A stretch of DNA of 64,000 nucleotides, taken from Eutypella sp. D-1 (Eukaryota; Ascomycota; Sordariomycetes; Xylariales; Diatrypaceae). The notes under the pieces are model-generated. The model worked only from the letters and a program-made list of their open reading frames with translations. It made no database searches and had not been told where the DNA came from. Below are positions 1 through 10,397 of the stretch, in pieces. The stretch spans positions 434,001 to 498,000 of the forward strand of contig JAJTTP010000005.1 in the NCBI GenBank assembly GCA_023313575.1. Reading direction: 5' to 3'. Within the stretch, counting starts at the first letter, position 1. Each line of letters opens with the position of its first letter. The position numbers were made by a program, and so were the translations under genes.

Positions 1-101
1 CCGGCCTGCTGTGCCACGCGGCGTACGCGATCGCCCACGCCCTGGAGCGGAGGCAGAGGGAGCGCCGCCGGGGCGAGAGGGCGCCGCTTCTCCGCGCTTA
101 G
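1..101 (+). CDS. 3' end of an unidentified protein gene (partial)
   Basis: The frame starting at base 3 is open from the window edge to a TAG at 99-101. It encodes about 32 residues: a short apolar stretch (GLLCHAAYAIAHALE), then a very basic segment (RRQRERRRGER), ending PLLRA. Such a basic tail after an apolar segment would fit the cytosolic C-terminus of a membrane protein, but this is only a guess. The GC content is clearly higher than in the DNA after base 180, which supports coding. The upstream part lies outside the window, so the family cannot be named. Confidence 0.45.
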   Translation, partial: GLLCHAAYAIAHALERRQRERRRGERAPLLRA

Positions 102-2094
102 TTCGTTCAGAGGAGGGGGCTGGTGGCTGTTTTTCGCGGTTTCTTGTGGTATTGGACCATTATGGCATGTCATATCTCATATGCCTTAACTCTTTCTCAA
201 TCTATTGTTAGCCAGGGCGGCGGGTTCCCCGATGCCTTCTATTCTGGCATTCATACTATTGATGGGAAATGCTCTTGTTAGATACAAGTCCCTTGATTCG
301 GGTACCTGCCTGCATGCATGCATGCATGATGTCCATGTATCCACATACCACTCAGGGGCCCTGCCTATGCAGAGCGCACGCATACATATCAGCATACCAG
401 CGGGGATCATTGTACGATTTACTCTTTATTCAAGCATTGTATAGTATCTTTTATAAAACCACTTCTTTATTTCTATAGATACACTCATATCTTTACTTAG
501 CTTAAGTACTTAATTAGGGCGTGCATGAAAGGAACAAAGCTACTATAGCCATAGGAACTTGCAGAATGCAGAATACAGTGCACATTGGATAGATGATACC
601 TAACCGGTTAAAAGGGGGGAGGGAGAGATGCTCACCAGGCTTGGAGGGGAGGGATCTATCATCAATGATCAATCAAACCCCCCACAGCAAAGGCAGCATC
701 ACCAGTTTCAGTTTCTACGATGTCTATTAGAATAGACATAACTGCACTCAGGCATGCGAGTGTGTGTGTGTTCGTATGCAAAGTACAGGCAAGCCCTTTA
801 TAGTTAAAGGCTCCTCTTTCTGCTCTCTACCCACCTTCACTGACTGGTCCCCGGCAACAATTAGATGTTGGCATAGTATCGGAAGGACCTACCTCCTCAG
901 AATAGGCCCTACCTAGTACCGCAGCTCGGAGGATCTCAAGACCACTTTGCTACTGCTGCCACTGCTTATAGGAAATTGAATGATGCTGGTGCAATAGTAA
1001 TCCATAACATCTATAAGTTCTGTTTTGTTACCCCTCCCCCTTTCTTTGAAGTTGGTGCATGACATCTGCAGTCTTATATTTGGTTAACGCATAAGAACAA
1101 TATGGAAAGTCAGTGACGGACAGCCAAAGAAGACATCCATATGGATAGGTACTTACTTAGTACTTCACAAATCTGGGGAAATGGGAACAAATATGGGCAA
1201 TCTGCATGAGGCCTTGCATGAATCAATCCCTATGTCAACTTAGGTATCTGGAGCCTATCAAAATCAATGTATTGTGAGGGGGGACAACGGGGAAAACTTG
1301 AGTACTTCCAAAGTCCTTATGCAGATATGCGTAAAGGTGGAGTCGTTCTCATGCTGATATGTACAGGTAGAGTGCTGGTTTAGACAAGGTATGTACTTAG
1401 GTATGTATATACCCCATCTCTGATAAGGCTTATCGGCAGTTAAAAAGGCCGACCAGGGAGAAGGACATAAAATTAACAGCCAATCACGGCCAATTACCAA
1501 TTACTAGACCTCCTTGTACATAGGACCTGCTATAAAGCTTTCGGGGGGAAATGACCAGTCTGGTTAGGTTAGGTATGGTCTAAGTGAGTAGTAAAAGTAA
1601 CCTTGTCGCCAATCAATTTTTTGGGCAAGAGCCGGCTGCAAGGCAAGCAAAAAGAAAAAAAGAGGGCAAGGATTAAATAAAGTTGTAAACTTTGTCTGGA
1701 CAAGGCCTGACAGGCGTCGATGATCCCCATGAATTTTATGGATTCAAGGTGTCTCGGCCTTTATTGATTTGATTGCCTTTGATTGATAAATTCTCTTGAC
1801 ATCTGATCCAATAATCAATCCAAGGCAAGGACCCAATAATCCAATAATAAATCCAATGAACCGCGTCGTCGATCTATGTTGTCTTGGCCGACGAACTTTC
1901 AACAAGACGGGTTGGAAAGATCCTCGCCTTTCCCCCCTTTCCCACATTATCATCACCACCAACTTGACTTGACCAGACCACTCACTATTACCACCCATTA
2001 TTCCAACGAGAGAGAGAGAGGGATCGATCCTCTTCCCTGCTCAGTAAAGAGTAGAGTAGAGTAGACGAAGGAGCTTGTCTTCAACTGACTAGCG
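102..2094. other. Intergenic region upstream of the Fhl1-like gene
   Basis: About 2 kb without a convincing coding frame; the short open frames have no family features and random composition. It holds a GCATGCATGCAT run near 313-328, a GA run at about 2009-2020 and a TAGAG triplet repeat at about 2046-2063, both just before the start codon at 2095. The right end is probably promoter and 5' leader of the Fhl1-like gene. Confidence 0.5.
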
Positions 2095-5000
2095 ATGACT
2101 TCGTCCGATGCTGCCGCTGCCGCTGCCACCCTCGTGGCTCCGGCTGAGGGTCATCATGGCGCGTCGCCTTCACTGTCGCCTTCACTTTTGCCATCCTCGT
2201 CGCTTCCGGTGCCGGGATCAGGGGCGGAGAAAATACAGGAGAAAGATAATACAAGACAAGAAGACACAAGACAAGATACAAGACAAGAAACAGAGACAGA
2301 AACAGAGCCGGAACAATCACAACAAGCACAACAACAAGCACAAAAAGCACGACAAGTACATGAGCGGCAGTCTCCAATAATTCAGAACGACGATCCCGGT
2401 AACCAGACTGCTCCCCCTATCTCTGCCTTGACGACGACAACGACGACGACGACGACGAATGCGCCTGCGATAGGTTCTGCGTCAGACTCTGCGACAAACT
2501 CTGCGACACAACCCACGACCGAACCCACAACCGAACCCCCGACAGAACCCGCGATAAAACCTTCTGTAGCGCCAAACTCAGACCGCCAGACCCCCGATAC
2601 AAACGTAATTGCTAATGCGGAAAATGTGACAACCCAAGATGCTGGGAATGCGCCGATAACTGGGACTGTCCAACCTCCGCAGGAGAGTACCGCGACTTTA
2701 TCTGCCGATGCTGGGGCTGGTACTGGTGCTTTTGATACAGAAAAGTCGGAAAAGACAGAGAATACGGAGAAGACAGAGAATACGGAGAAGACAGAGAATA
2801 CGGAGAAGACACAGAATACGGAAACCATGGCGACGACAATAGGGACGGCAATAGGGACGCCACCAGAGGCAACAATACCGACGACAACTACTACTACCAC
2901 TATCGCCTTAAAAACTCCTATTACAGCTCCCATTACCGCTCCTATTGCTGCTACTCCTACAAACCTCAACCTCAACAGCCCCAAGGATGAGAATAGGAGT
3001 AGCCGCCATCAAACGCCGGCCGTTGCTGCGCCTGCGCCTGCGCTTTCTCGTCTCAATACCAACTTCGACGTGGAAAACACGAGCCCTTCTCCCCCGACAG
3101 TTTCTCCTTTATCAACCCCTGCCGCTACCACATATCTTCATGTTGACGACCAAGGAGACGCCTCCGGTGACCAACAACAACAACAGCAGCAGCAGCAGCA
3201 GCATTCCTCTAACACTACCAACTTAAACCACGGTATACAATCACCTGCTAATGATACACCTGACCTGGCCCAATCCCCTTCGGCGCAACTGACTAACTCT
3301 GGTGATACCTCAGCAACCATGAATTCCGGCTTCCACCACCTGGCTAGGCTCCATAATCAGCTCCATTCCATTGCGACGACCGACCCGGAGCCCGATAATG
3401 CCCACTTCACGCCTCACAACGATAGGCGCAATCCCAATGCCAATGTCGATCCTAGTGCCCTTGTCATGGCCCTTGCCCAGGCTTCTTCTAATCAGTACAA
3501 TCCTGCTGATCTGCCTATGCCTAACCATATCGTCCCTTCCGACGTATCGCTAGGCGCCTCTTTTACCCAAGAGAGCGAGGCTGTTACCGGCAGCCTTGAG
3601 CCTACACCTGCCAGTGCCAGCCAGAAGCTCGAATCCTTTGCGCAATTGGAATTTGCCGACAGTGTCTTCCAGATGACAACCTATGCCGTGATCATCGGTC
3701 GCGATCAGCACGCCATGAATCACGCCAGGCGCGTTGAGAAGAGGGAGCAGATATACAGGAGAAAAGCGGAGGAGAACGCAAGGCTCGGACTACCGCCCCC
3801 TACGCCCCTCAACTTCGACAAAGGTAAATTTAGCAAGTCCTATGTCAGTGAGGAAGGAGGAATTCTTGGCCCTGAATCCGATGGCGAGGACAACGGACCC
3901 CGAGTCGCAAAGAAGCGGCGGGGTAGTTCGGGAAATCGCTCGGAAAATGGCAACGAAGAGGAGAAAGACGCTCGTATCAAATCCAATCGTCAGTATGTAT
4001 CGCATACTCCCGGTGCTACTGCTGTAGACCTTGGACACCTTCGGCCATCACTAGACTACATCCCTTTCGTGGGCATCCACTCACCGGGCCCGGACATGGC
4101 CAAGAAGACTCGAGGTATCTCTAGGAGGCATCTCAAAATCCAATTCAACCAGGAACAGGGTGTATTTGAGGCTGTTGCACTCCATCGCAATGGATTTTTT
4201 GTCGAGGAAAAGCACTACACATTAGATCATGAACCTATCGTCCTGAAAAGTGGTAGCCGTATTCAGGTCAAGGACGTACCATTCGTCTTCCTAATAAACG
4301 GCGTGCAACATGGCATGACGGGTGGCGAAGACGATGCGGCCGAGACGTCGAGTAAACGGCTCTCTATCGGCGGCAAGGAGATGAGTTTCGACTTCGAGCA
4401 CTCCGACCATGAGAATTTCCAGGATACGAGTGAGGACCTGACGCCGCCCCCTGCCGAGGTGCAAAAGTCTACGCCAATCCAAGATTCGGATGATTCAGAT
4501 GAGGCCGAGGGGGAGGGCGAGACCGAGGCTGAGGCCGAGATCGCGAGACAACGCGATGAAAACCATGAGATTATGCAGAACTTCCAAGCACTCGTGGCCG
4601 CCACCGGCGCTCTGGACGACCATGGCGGCAATCGGGTCGTACAGGCGACAGAGTTCTCTGAGGGGACAGAAATACCCGAGGGGCCTGAGGGGCACGAGGG
4701 GCTGGAGATGCTGGAAGGTTTCGAGGGCCATCCGTCTGAATATATGCTACCCCAGATACCGAAGCGGCGCGGACCTGGCCGACCTCCGAAAGATGGGATT
4801 ATGTCTAAGAGAGAACGGCGTCTGCTTAAGAAGCAGATGCAAGAAACGTCGAAGAAAACACTTCCTCAGGAGCCACAAAGCGAGAAGATTAAGCGTCCTG
4901 TCGGTCGCCCTAGGAAGAATCCCCTACCGGAGGAAGGCGAGAGGCTAGAGAAGCGAAAATACACCAAGCGAAAGAGGGAGGACGGTGAAGAAGGTTCCGA

Positions 5001-8000
5001 CCTGGAGAGGCGCGCAAAGGAGAAGAAGGACAAAAAGGTCCGGCCAAAATCGCCGCCCCTGGAGCTCAACAAGGACGACTTCACCGAAGAGCAGCTGCAG
5101 AAGCCCACGAAGAACTACGGCGTTCTCATCGACGAAGCCCTCACTAATGGGCCGCCGGACGGTCTTACTTTAAAGCAGATCTACAAACGGATCATGCAGA
5201 GATACCCATGGTTCTACTTCTGCGCCGAGACCAAAGGATGGGAGAGTAGCGTGCGTCACAATCTCATTGGTAATGAAGCCTTTAAGAAAGCTGAGATTAC
5301 CGGCCTTTGGTCACGCGTACCGGGCGTGGAACTCGACGCAGGCAAGAAACGGAAAGCCGCCTCGCCGGATCGGCAGGCCGGTCCGTCTCAACCCCACCTG
5401 TCGCATCTTGCACAGCAGCCGTACTACCAAGGCGGTTCCTATCTCTCACCGCAGTATGCCCATAGCGCCGCCACGATGCAACAACAGTCCGCAACTTACC
5501 CACCGACATCACCTTACACAACCCCTTCGGCTCAGCCCGTAGCTCAGGCTGTGGCTCCAGCGCAGCTGCCTCCTGGATACGGCGCGACTGCTATTTCCAG
5601 GCCGCCAGGTGTACCGCAGCCAGGAACATATAGCTCACCATACGCTAGGCCACCTCCGCCATCCAATCCTCCTGTCAAGCCTGAGCCGAGCCCCTTGCCC
5701 GCCCCACAGCCCGTCTCCCTTCCCCAAGCCCAGCAAACCCAGAGTCAAAGTCAACCCCCACAGCAGCCACAGCAGCCACAGCAGCCGCAGCAGCCGCAGC
5801 AGCCGCAACAACCGCAACAACCGCAACAGCAACCCGCCCAGGCTCAGGGTGCTGCTCCTCAACTTACTCTAACGCCGGAGATTGAGAAGGCAATCGCGCA
5901 ATTCAAAACGAATATGCTCAACAGTCTCAGTCAACACACTAAGCATGCGGCCCAGATCATCGACACAGCGGTACATAAAGTGAAAGGTCTTCCCGCCCAG
6001 CCCTCCGTACAGGGATTTGAATCAGTGGAGAAGGCCCTGATTACCGGGTTGCAAACGATGATCAAGAATATACAAGGCGCGAGACAAAACACCACTTCTG
6101 TCTCCCCTGCCCCGGCGGCCCAAGCTGCTACTATAAAGTCGACTCCGACTCGAAGTGCTACCCCAGCGGCTGCAGCGGACGAAGAAATCCAGCGAAAAAT
6201 TAAGAGTTTTAGGGATAACATCGTCGGTACGCTCAAGAAGAGGACGGATCTGGCCGAAGCGATTGTTGATTCCGCCATTAATCGGGCCAAGGGCCTATCG
6301 AACCCAGGGAGCTTCAAGGGCTGGGAAGAAGCAGATCGCCTCATGTATGAATCCGTGTCCAAGATTATCTCCGATGTGCGGAAAGCGCATGGGTTAGGTG
6401 CACAGACGACGTCTGCCACTCCCACAATTTCACAATCCCAACCGGTCGCGTCGAACCTGCCTACTCAGAAGGCGCCTTCAGTTTCGCCGGCACCGGCACC
6501 ACCGACGCAGCCCGCCGTTGCTTCGACATCATCACAACAGAGCAGCGGGGCAGCACGATATCCTCTGGCTAGCTCGCCACCACCCGGAGGTGTTGCTGCG
6601 TCTGCTTCGAAATCTATGTCGCCTTCCGTTGCCCGATCTCCCGCCTCGATCCCCCGCCCTACCACAATGGGTATCACCCGGCCTGGAATGGGTCCTATCG
6701 CCCGCCCTCCTGTTGGCCGCCCGGAACTTGGGAATCAATCCCCGGTGGTGCCAGCCAGAAGCGCGCCCACGCCGACCCCCAACGTTTCGAGTCCGGCGCC
6801 TCCCAGCGCGGGTGTGGTCAACCAGATTGCCAACTCGCAGCAACGGTCGTCTGAGGACATGGCGCGCAAGATCTCGAGTCCTGCGCCGCCTAGTGCCGGG
6901 GTTTTAGACCAAATTGCTGGCCAAAAGCGGAGCCTAGACATACATCAACATGAGGCCAGGGATAGGCCGCCGCCGCCGCCCCCTGCCATCGCTCCCTCGA
7001 TCGGCCCGAGCATCTCCTCCGCCTCCCCCTCCATGCACGTGCCCTCCCTCGCGCCGAAAATCTTCAGCTCAACGCAGCCGAGCGCCGGCGTGCTCGCTCA
7101 GATTACTAATCATCAGCGGTCCGTCGAGAACGCGAACAAGTCTGCTTCCATCAAGCCTGCTTCCATCACCCCTGCCAGTACCACCTCGGCGACGGCACCG
7201 ACTGTGAGTGCCGCTCCCGCGGGAAATACCGCTTCACCTCGTTCAGCAGGTGCCGCCAATGCGCCCATAGCTAGTGTCGGTGTCCCTACGAGTAGGGTTC
7301 CTGCTACCGGTCCTCCTGCTACTGGTGTCCCCGCCACTGGAGCTCCTAGGACTGGAGCACCAATCGCTCTTGCGCCTAGCGCACCTGCTCCTAAGCCGAC
7401 CGCTCCTCTACCGGCTACCTACCCCCCAAAGAGTGGCACCTATAGCGCTAGTATTCCTGCCACTAGTGCGCCCGCAGCCAGTGTCTTGATTCCAAAGGCC
7501 TCCCCCATAGCGCCAAACACCCCAGCATCGCAACCTAGTCAGACCGGTAGCCAACCTATGGCACAGCCCCAGCGCGCCCCAGCGACGACCGCTCCCGTGA
7601 CCCCACGGCCAGGCCCTGCTCCAGCATCACTGCCTACGCCATTACCAGCGACAACCAGCAGCAACGCAACGAGCGGACAAACTACAGGACAACCTCAGCG
7701 CGCCCCGAGCGCAACCAACATCGCAAACCTGTCCCGGGCCCCGGTCTCAGCATCTTCGCCGCCGCTACCGCCGCCACATTCGACAATCAATAGTAATCGA
7801 TCGAACGTGCAGATCCCGAGCCAGAGCCAGGGCCAGACCCAGGCCCAGGCCCAGCAACCGACGAACTTGAATCGCGTCCAGCCGGCCCCGGCTCCGGCTC
7901 CGGCTTCGACTCAGCCGCTGTCTGTGTCGCGTGCGCCAGGTATTGTTGGACAAACTACGAGTGGACTACAGCCTCGACCACAACCGCAGCAACCGCAACC

Positions 8001-8784
8001 ACAGCTTCAGACACAACCGCGGCCTCAACCGCAGGCTCAGGCGCAAGTACAGCCGCAAACACCATTGCAACCGCAACCGCAGCCTCGACCACAGGTGCAA
8101 GTACAAGCGCAACCACAAATACAGGCGCAGCCACAATCGCGACCGCAGCCGCAGCCGCAGTCTCAGGCACAAGCACACCCTCAGCCACAATCACAATCAA
8201 GGCCACAGGCACCATCGCAACCGATAGCAGAGCCGGCGAAGGCCTCTGCGCCGAAGCCACCGACTCCCACTTCTTCGGCTCCAGTGTCTTCGGCTCCGCC
8301 GGTTTCTTCAGCTTCGACATCTGCTCCAGCTTCGGCACCGGGTTCTTCAGCTCCAGTTTCCTCTCTCTCGATCCCTTCGGTTGTAGCGCCACTGACCACC
8401 GTGTCGTCGGCCCCGGCACCGTCCGCTCCGGTACCGTCTGCTCCGGCAGTATCAGCCCCGGTACCAGCAGCTCCTAGGCCGTCTCCACCTACATCTACTG
8501 TTGCTGCACCCCAGAAGCAGCCACAACCAGTGGAAACGCCGGCGCCAGCACAGACACCGAAACAGGTACCCGCACAGGTACCGGCGCAGATACCAGCACA
8601 GACGCCACAACCACTGCAGCCACCGGCTCCTCCCCAAAGAGGGCCGAGCCCGCCGCAGCCGAAGCCGAGCGCGGGCGTCGTCGAGCAGATTGTGGGCCAG
8701 AAGCGGACACTGGACGAGGGGCCGGGCGAGAACCAGAGCACCCAGCAGCCGGAGACCAAGAAGGTGGCCGTCTCCCCTACTTGA
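2095..8784 (+). CDS. FHL1: FHA/forkhead transcription factor, Fhl1-like
   Basis: One uninterrupted frame of 2229 residues. An FHA half-site (YAVIIGRD) starts near residue 530 and its second half (SRRHLKIQ to VFLING) runs from about 675 to 735, separated by an acidic/basic insertion. Two AT-hooks (RGPGRPP near 890 and VGRPRK near 937) precede the forkhead domain at about 1003-1080, which has the recognition-helix signature WESSVRHNL. This order of domains is that of yeast Fhl1, which sits on ribosomal-protein gene promoters and recruits Ifh1 through FHA, so a role in ribosome gene control is inferred. The remainder is low complexity: an EKTENT repeat, polyQ, PQQ and PQ tracts, and Pro/Ala/Ser-rich stretches. 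Residues 1262-1330 and 1364-1432 are a duplicated helical module, and a PSAGV motif occurs four times near the C-terminus. It is about 2.4 times longer than the yeast protein. The start is the first ATG of the frame; introns cannot be excluded in the low-complexity parts. Confidence 0.9.
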   Translation: MTSSDAAAAAATLVAPAEGHHGASPSLSPSLLPSSSLPVPGSGAEKIQEKDNTRQEDTRQDTRQETETETEPEQSQQAQQQAQKARQVHERQSPIIQNDDPGNQTAPPISALTTTTTTTTTNAPAIGSASDSATNSATQPTTEPTTEPPTEPAIKPSVAPNSDRQTPDTNVIANAENVTTQDAGNAPITGTVQPPQESTATLSADAGAGTGAFDTEKSEKTENTEKTENTEKTENTEKTQNTETMATTIGTAIGTPPEATIPTTTTTTTIALKTPITAPITAPIAATPTNLNLNSPKDENRSSRHQTPAVAAPAPALSRLNTNFDVENTSPSPPTVSPLSTPAATTYLHVDDQGDASGDQQQQQQQQQQHSSNTTNLNHGIQSPANDTPDLAQSPSAQLTNSGDTSATMNSGFHHLARLHNQLHSIATTDPEPDNAHFTPHNDRRNPNANVDPSALVMALAQASSNQYNPADLPMPNHIVPSDVSLGASFTQESEAVTGSLEPTPASASQKLESFAQLEFADSVFQMTTYAVIIGRDQHAMNHARRVEKREQIYRRKAEENARLGLPPPTPLNFDKGKFSKSYVSEEGGILGPESDGEDNGPRVAKKRRGSSGNRSENGNEEEKDARIKSNRQYVSHTPGATAVDLGHLRPSLDYIPFVGIHSPGPDMAKKTRGISRRHLKIQFNQEQGVFEAVALHRNGFFVEEKHYTLDHEPIVLKSGSRIQVKDVPFVFLINGVQHGMTGGEDDAAETSSKRLSIGGKEMSFDFEHSDHENFQDTSEDLTPPPAEVQKSTPIQDSDDSDEAEGEGETEAEAEIARQRDENHEIMQNFQALVAATGALDDHGGNRVVQATEFSEGTEIPEGPEGHEGLEMLEGFEGHPSEYMLPQIPKRRGPGRPPKDGIMSKRERRLLKKQMQETSKKTLPQEPQSEKIKRPVGRPRKNPLPEEGERLEKRKYTKRKREDGEEGSDLERRAKEKKDKKVRPKSPPLELNKDDFTEEQLQKPTKNYGVLIDEALTNGPPDGLTLKQIYKRIMQRYPWFYFCAETKGWESSVRHNLIGNEAFKKAEITGLWSRVPGVELDAGKKRKAASPDRQAGPSQPHLSHLAQQPYYQGGSYLSPQYAHSAATMQQQSATYPPTSPYTTPSAQPVAQAVAPAQLPPGYGATAISRPPGVPQPGTYSSPYARPPPPSNPPVKPEPSPLPAPQPVSLPQAQQTQSQSQPPQQPQQPQQPQQPQQPQQPQQPQQQPAQAQGAAPQLTLTPEIEKAIAQFKTNMLNSLSQHTKHAAQIIDTAVHKVKGLPAQPSVQGFESVEKALITGLQTMIKNIQGARQNTTSVSPAPAAQAATIKSTPTRSATPAAAADEEIQRKIKSFRDNIVGTLKKRTDLAEAIVDSAINRAKGLSNPGSFKGWEEADRLMYESVSKIISDVRKAHGLGAQTTSATPTISQSQPVASNLPTQKAPSVSPAPAPPTQPAVASTSSQQSSGAARYPLASSPPPGGVAASASKSMSPSVARSPASIPRPTTMGITRPGMGPIARPPVGRPELGNQSPVVPARSAPTPTPNVSSPAPPSAGVVNQIANSQQRSSEDMARKISSPAPPSAGVLDQIAGQKRSLDIHQHEARDRPPPPPPAIAPSIGPSISSASPSMHVPSLAPKIFSSTQPSAGVLAQITNHQRSVENANKSASIKPASITPASTTSATAPTVSAAPAGNTASPRSAGAANAPIASVGVPTSRVPATGPPATGVPATGAPRTGAPIALAPSAPAPKPTAPLPATYPPKSGTYSASIPATSAPAASVLIPKASPIAPNTPASQPSQTGSQPMAQPQRAPATTAPVTPRPGPAPASLPTPLPATTSSNATSGQTTGQPQRAPSATNIANLSRAPVSASSPPLPPPHSTINSNRSNVQIPSQSQGQTQAQAQQPTNLNRVQPAPAPAPASTQPLSVSRAPGIVGQTTSGLQPRPQPQQPQPQLQTQPRPQPQAQAQVQPQTPLQPQPQPRPQVQVQAQPQIQAQPQSRPQPQPQSQAQAHPQPQSQSRPQAPSQPIAEPAKASAPKPPTPTSSAPVSSAPPVSSASTSAPASAPGSSAPVSSLSIPSVVAPLTTVSSAPAPSAPVPSAPAVSAPVPAAPRPSPPTSTVAAPQKQPQPVETPAPAQTPKQVPAQVPAQIPAQTPQPLQPPAPPQRGPSPPQPKPSAGVVEQIVGQKRTLDEGPGENQSTQQPETKKVAVSPT
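2743..2820 (+). repeat. Coding minisatellite (EKTENT repeat)
   Basis: An 18-nt unit reading GAGAATACGGAGAAGACA is repeated about four times almost exactly inside the N-terminal region of the Fhl1-like gene. It encodes a repeated E-K-T-E-N-T. The near identity at DNA level points to recent slippage, and the copy number is likely to vary between strains. Confidence 0.8.
3169..3205 (+). repeat. CAA/CAG polyglutamine tract
   Basis: Twelve consecutive CAA/CAG codons inside the Fhl1-like gene. The second half is pure CAG, which suggests a slippage-prone microsatellite. Confidence 0.85.
5757..5832 (+). repeat. Coding Pro-Gln-Gln tandem repeat
   Basis: A 9-nt unit CCACAGCAG and its variants is repeated about eight times, giving PQQ repeats just before the first helical module of the Fhl1-like protein. 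A second, less regular Pro-Gln tract lies at about 7976-8215. Confidence 0.8.
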
Positions 8785-10397
8785 AAGATATGATTATACC
8801 CGTACTACCTTTCCATCTATCAATGTGAGAGAGATGCCATCCGATGACCGGGATGTTGTATATATTCTATCCGATTACACGTATTGGCTAGATGAAGTGG
8901 AAGGGAACGAAATGTACATATAGATACATGCGTGTTGCTGTTGTTGTTGCCAGCCTACTCTCATGCGCTCCACCTTCGTTCGGAACCAGGAGACACAGGC
9001 ACCTTAGTTTATAGACCAGACCTACCTAGGGTTGTTACTACTTATACCCGCCTCCGGCACTTGGCTCGGGCGATTACGGCGCAGAACTACTTCTTTTTAC
9101 CAGCGAGATTTATAAAAAAAGGCGTCAAAACTCTAAAGCGATGTACTGGAGAAGCGGTGGGTGAGGTCGCGCAAGGAAAGACGATGGATTGATTGATTGA
9201 TTCCAATTGCGAGATGTGTTGTTTTCCGGTGTCGTACGCCTGCCTATACGAAGTACTATAGTATCCTTCCATACCCTGCCCACCCTGGCCTAGATAGACA
9301 ATTAGAGGCAGACAGATAGGTAGATAGATAGAATCTAATTCACGACGTTCTGTCCAAGATATGAATCCTATTGATTTTTGATCTACTGTAGCTGCGGTGA
9401 TGCACTGGATTTCATAGATGAGATCAGGCTGGGCTGTACTGACTGACTGGCCTTTTTTTTCCTTTCGTAGTGTAGCAAGGAAAGAAAGCGAGGGAATATA
9501 AATAGACTTTAGACTACAGAGGCAGGTGCCGTATCAGATTTACACGCGGCTCTCGCCTTCTACTTGAATTTGTAAGTGAAGTGAGAGAAAGCTGCTGACT
9601 GACTGTCCAATCTACAGTTGGTAGGTAGCTTTGGGTTTGGGTGGTTTAGCTGAGCATAGTGATGGATGGATAGCCGTGCAGTAGCTTAGCACGCGTAGGT
9701 GTGTTGGGAGGATCATGATGAGTTGAATCTGTTCCTTTCTTTTTTTTCTCTTTTTTTTTCTTTCTTTCTACGGCTTGCTTGCTTGCTATCTACCTTCCAT
9801 TAAAGGTCTTAGGTACAATTCTGTGTGTGTATGTTACAGTGCATCGATGTTGAACGGGGGGCTAGCTATACCCGCCAGGCCAATCGACGGGATGTGCTCC
9901 TGCCCGGGCCTATCTGCTGTAGTATCGGAACCACGGCTTTCCTTGCCCCCTTTGGCTAACTTTAACCCCTCCTCTCCCTTCCCTTGGGTGCTTAACAATG
10001 TGAGGGTATCCAAGATTTCCTTCCCCTCAACCCCTGCTCATAGAATCGCTGTTGAAAGTCTCTTTTTTTTCATATCCTACCACCGACAACACAGAAACTC
10101 CAGTCTCCCTTCTTTCCTTCCCTTTCCTTTCCTTTGTTGAAACAGTTGACAGAGCTCTCGCGGTTGACGCGTGATGGCTCTATCCGAGCCATATATCTCA
10201 TGTGTGTGTGTAGAGCCCTTTCTATGTACTGTTTGATCCTGCGAAGTTGAGTCTATTTCCGTTCTTTATCCTCCTACCCTCTCGCTTTCTTGACCCGTTT
10301 AACATGACCATGATAGGGAAAAATAGAAAACACCCCATGTTTACTGGGAATTGATGTATCCAATTCTTACACCAGTGATAAAAAATACTCCGAGGTC
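8785..10397. other. Intergenic region between the Fhl1-like and C1-THF synthase genes
   Basis: The two genes converge here, so both 3' ends and terminators should lie in it. Visible elements are a GATT repeat at about 9184-9201, a long pyrimidine tract at about 9736-9770 and another at about 10105-10134. No reading frame resembles a known family. The pyrimidine tracts could belong to an unrecognised small transcript, but I see no supporting coding sequence. Confidence 0.45.

Noticed and set aside
2743..2820. CRISPR-like regular repeat
   Set aside because: The units are directly adjacent without spacers and stay in frame within a eukaryotic gene, so this is a coding minisatellite.
2382..2984. 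Antisense open frame of about 200 codons rich in Val, Ala and Phe-Ser-Val
   Set aside because: It lies opposite the repeat-rich part of the Fhl1-like gene; its composition is only the complement of Thr/Glu repeats and it has no family features. The same holds for the antisense Leu-rich frame at 5635-5862 and the Ala/Gly-rich one at 8181-8759.
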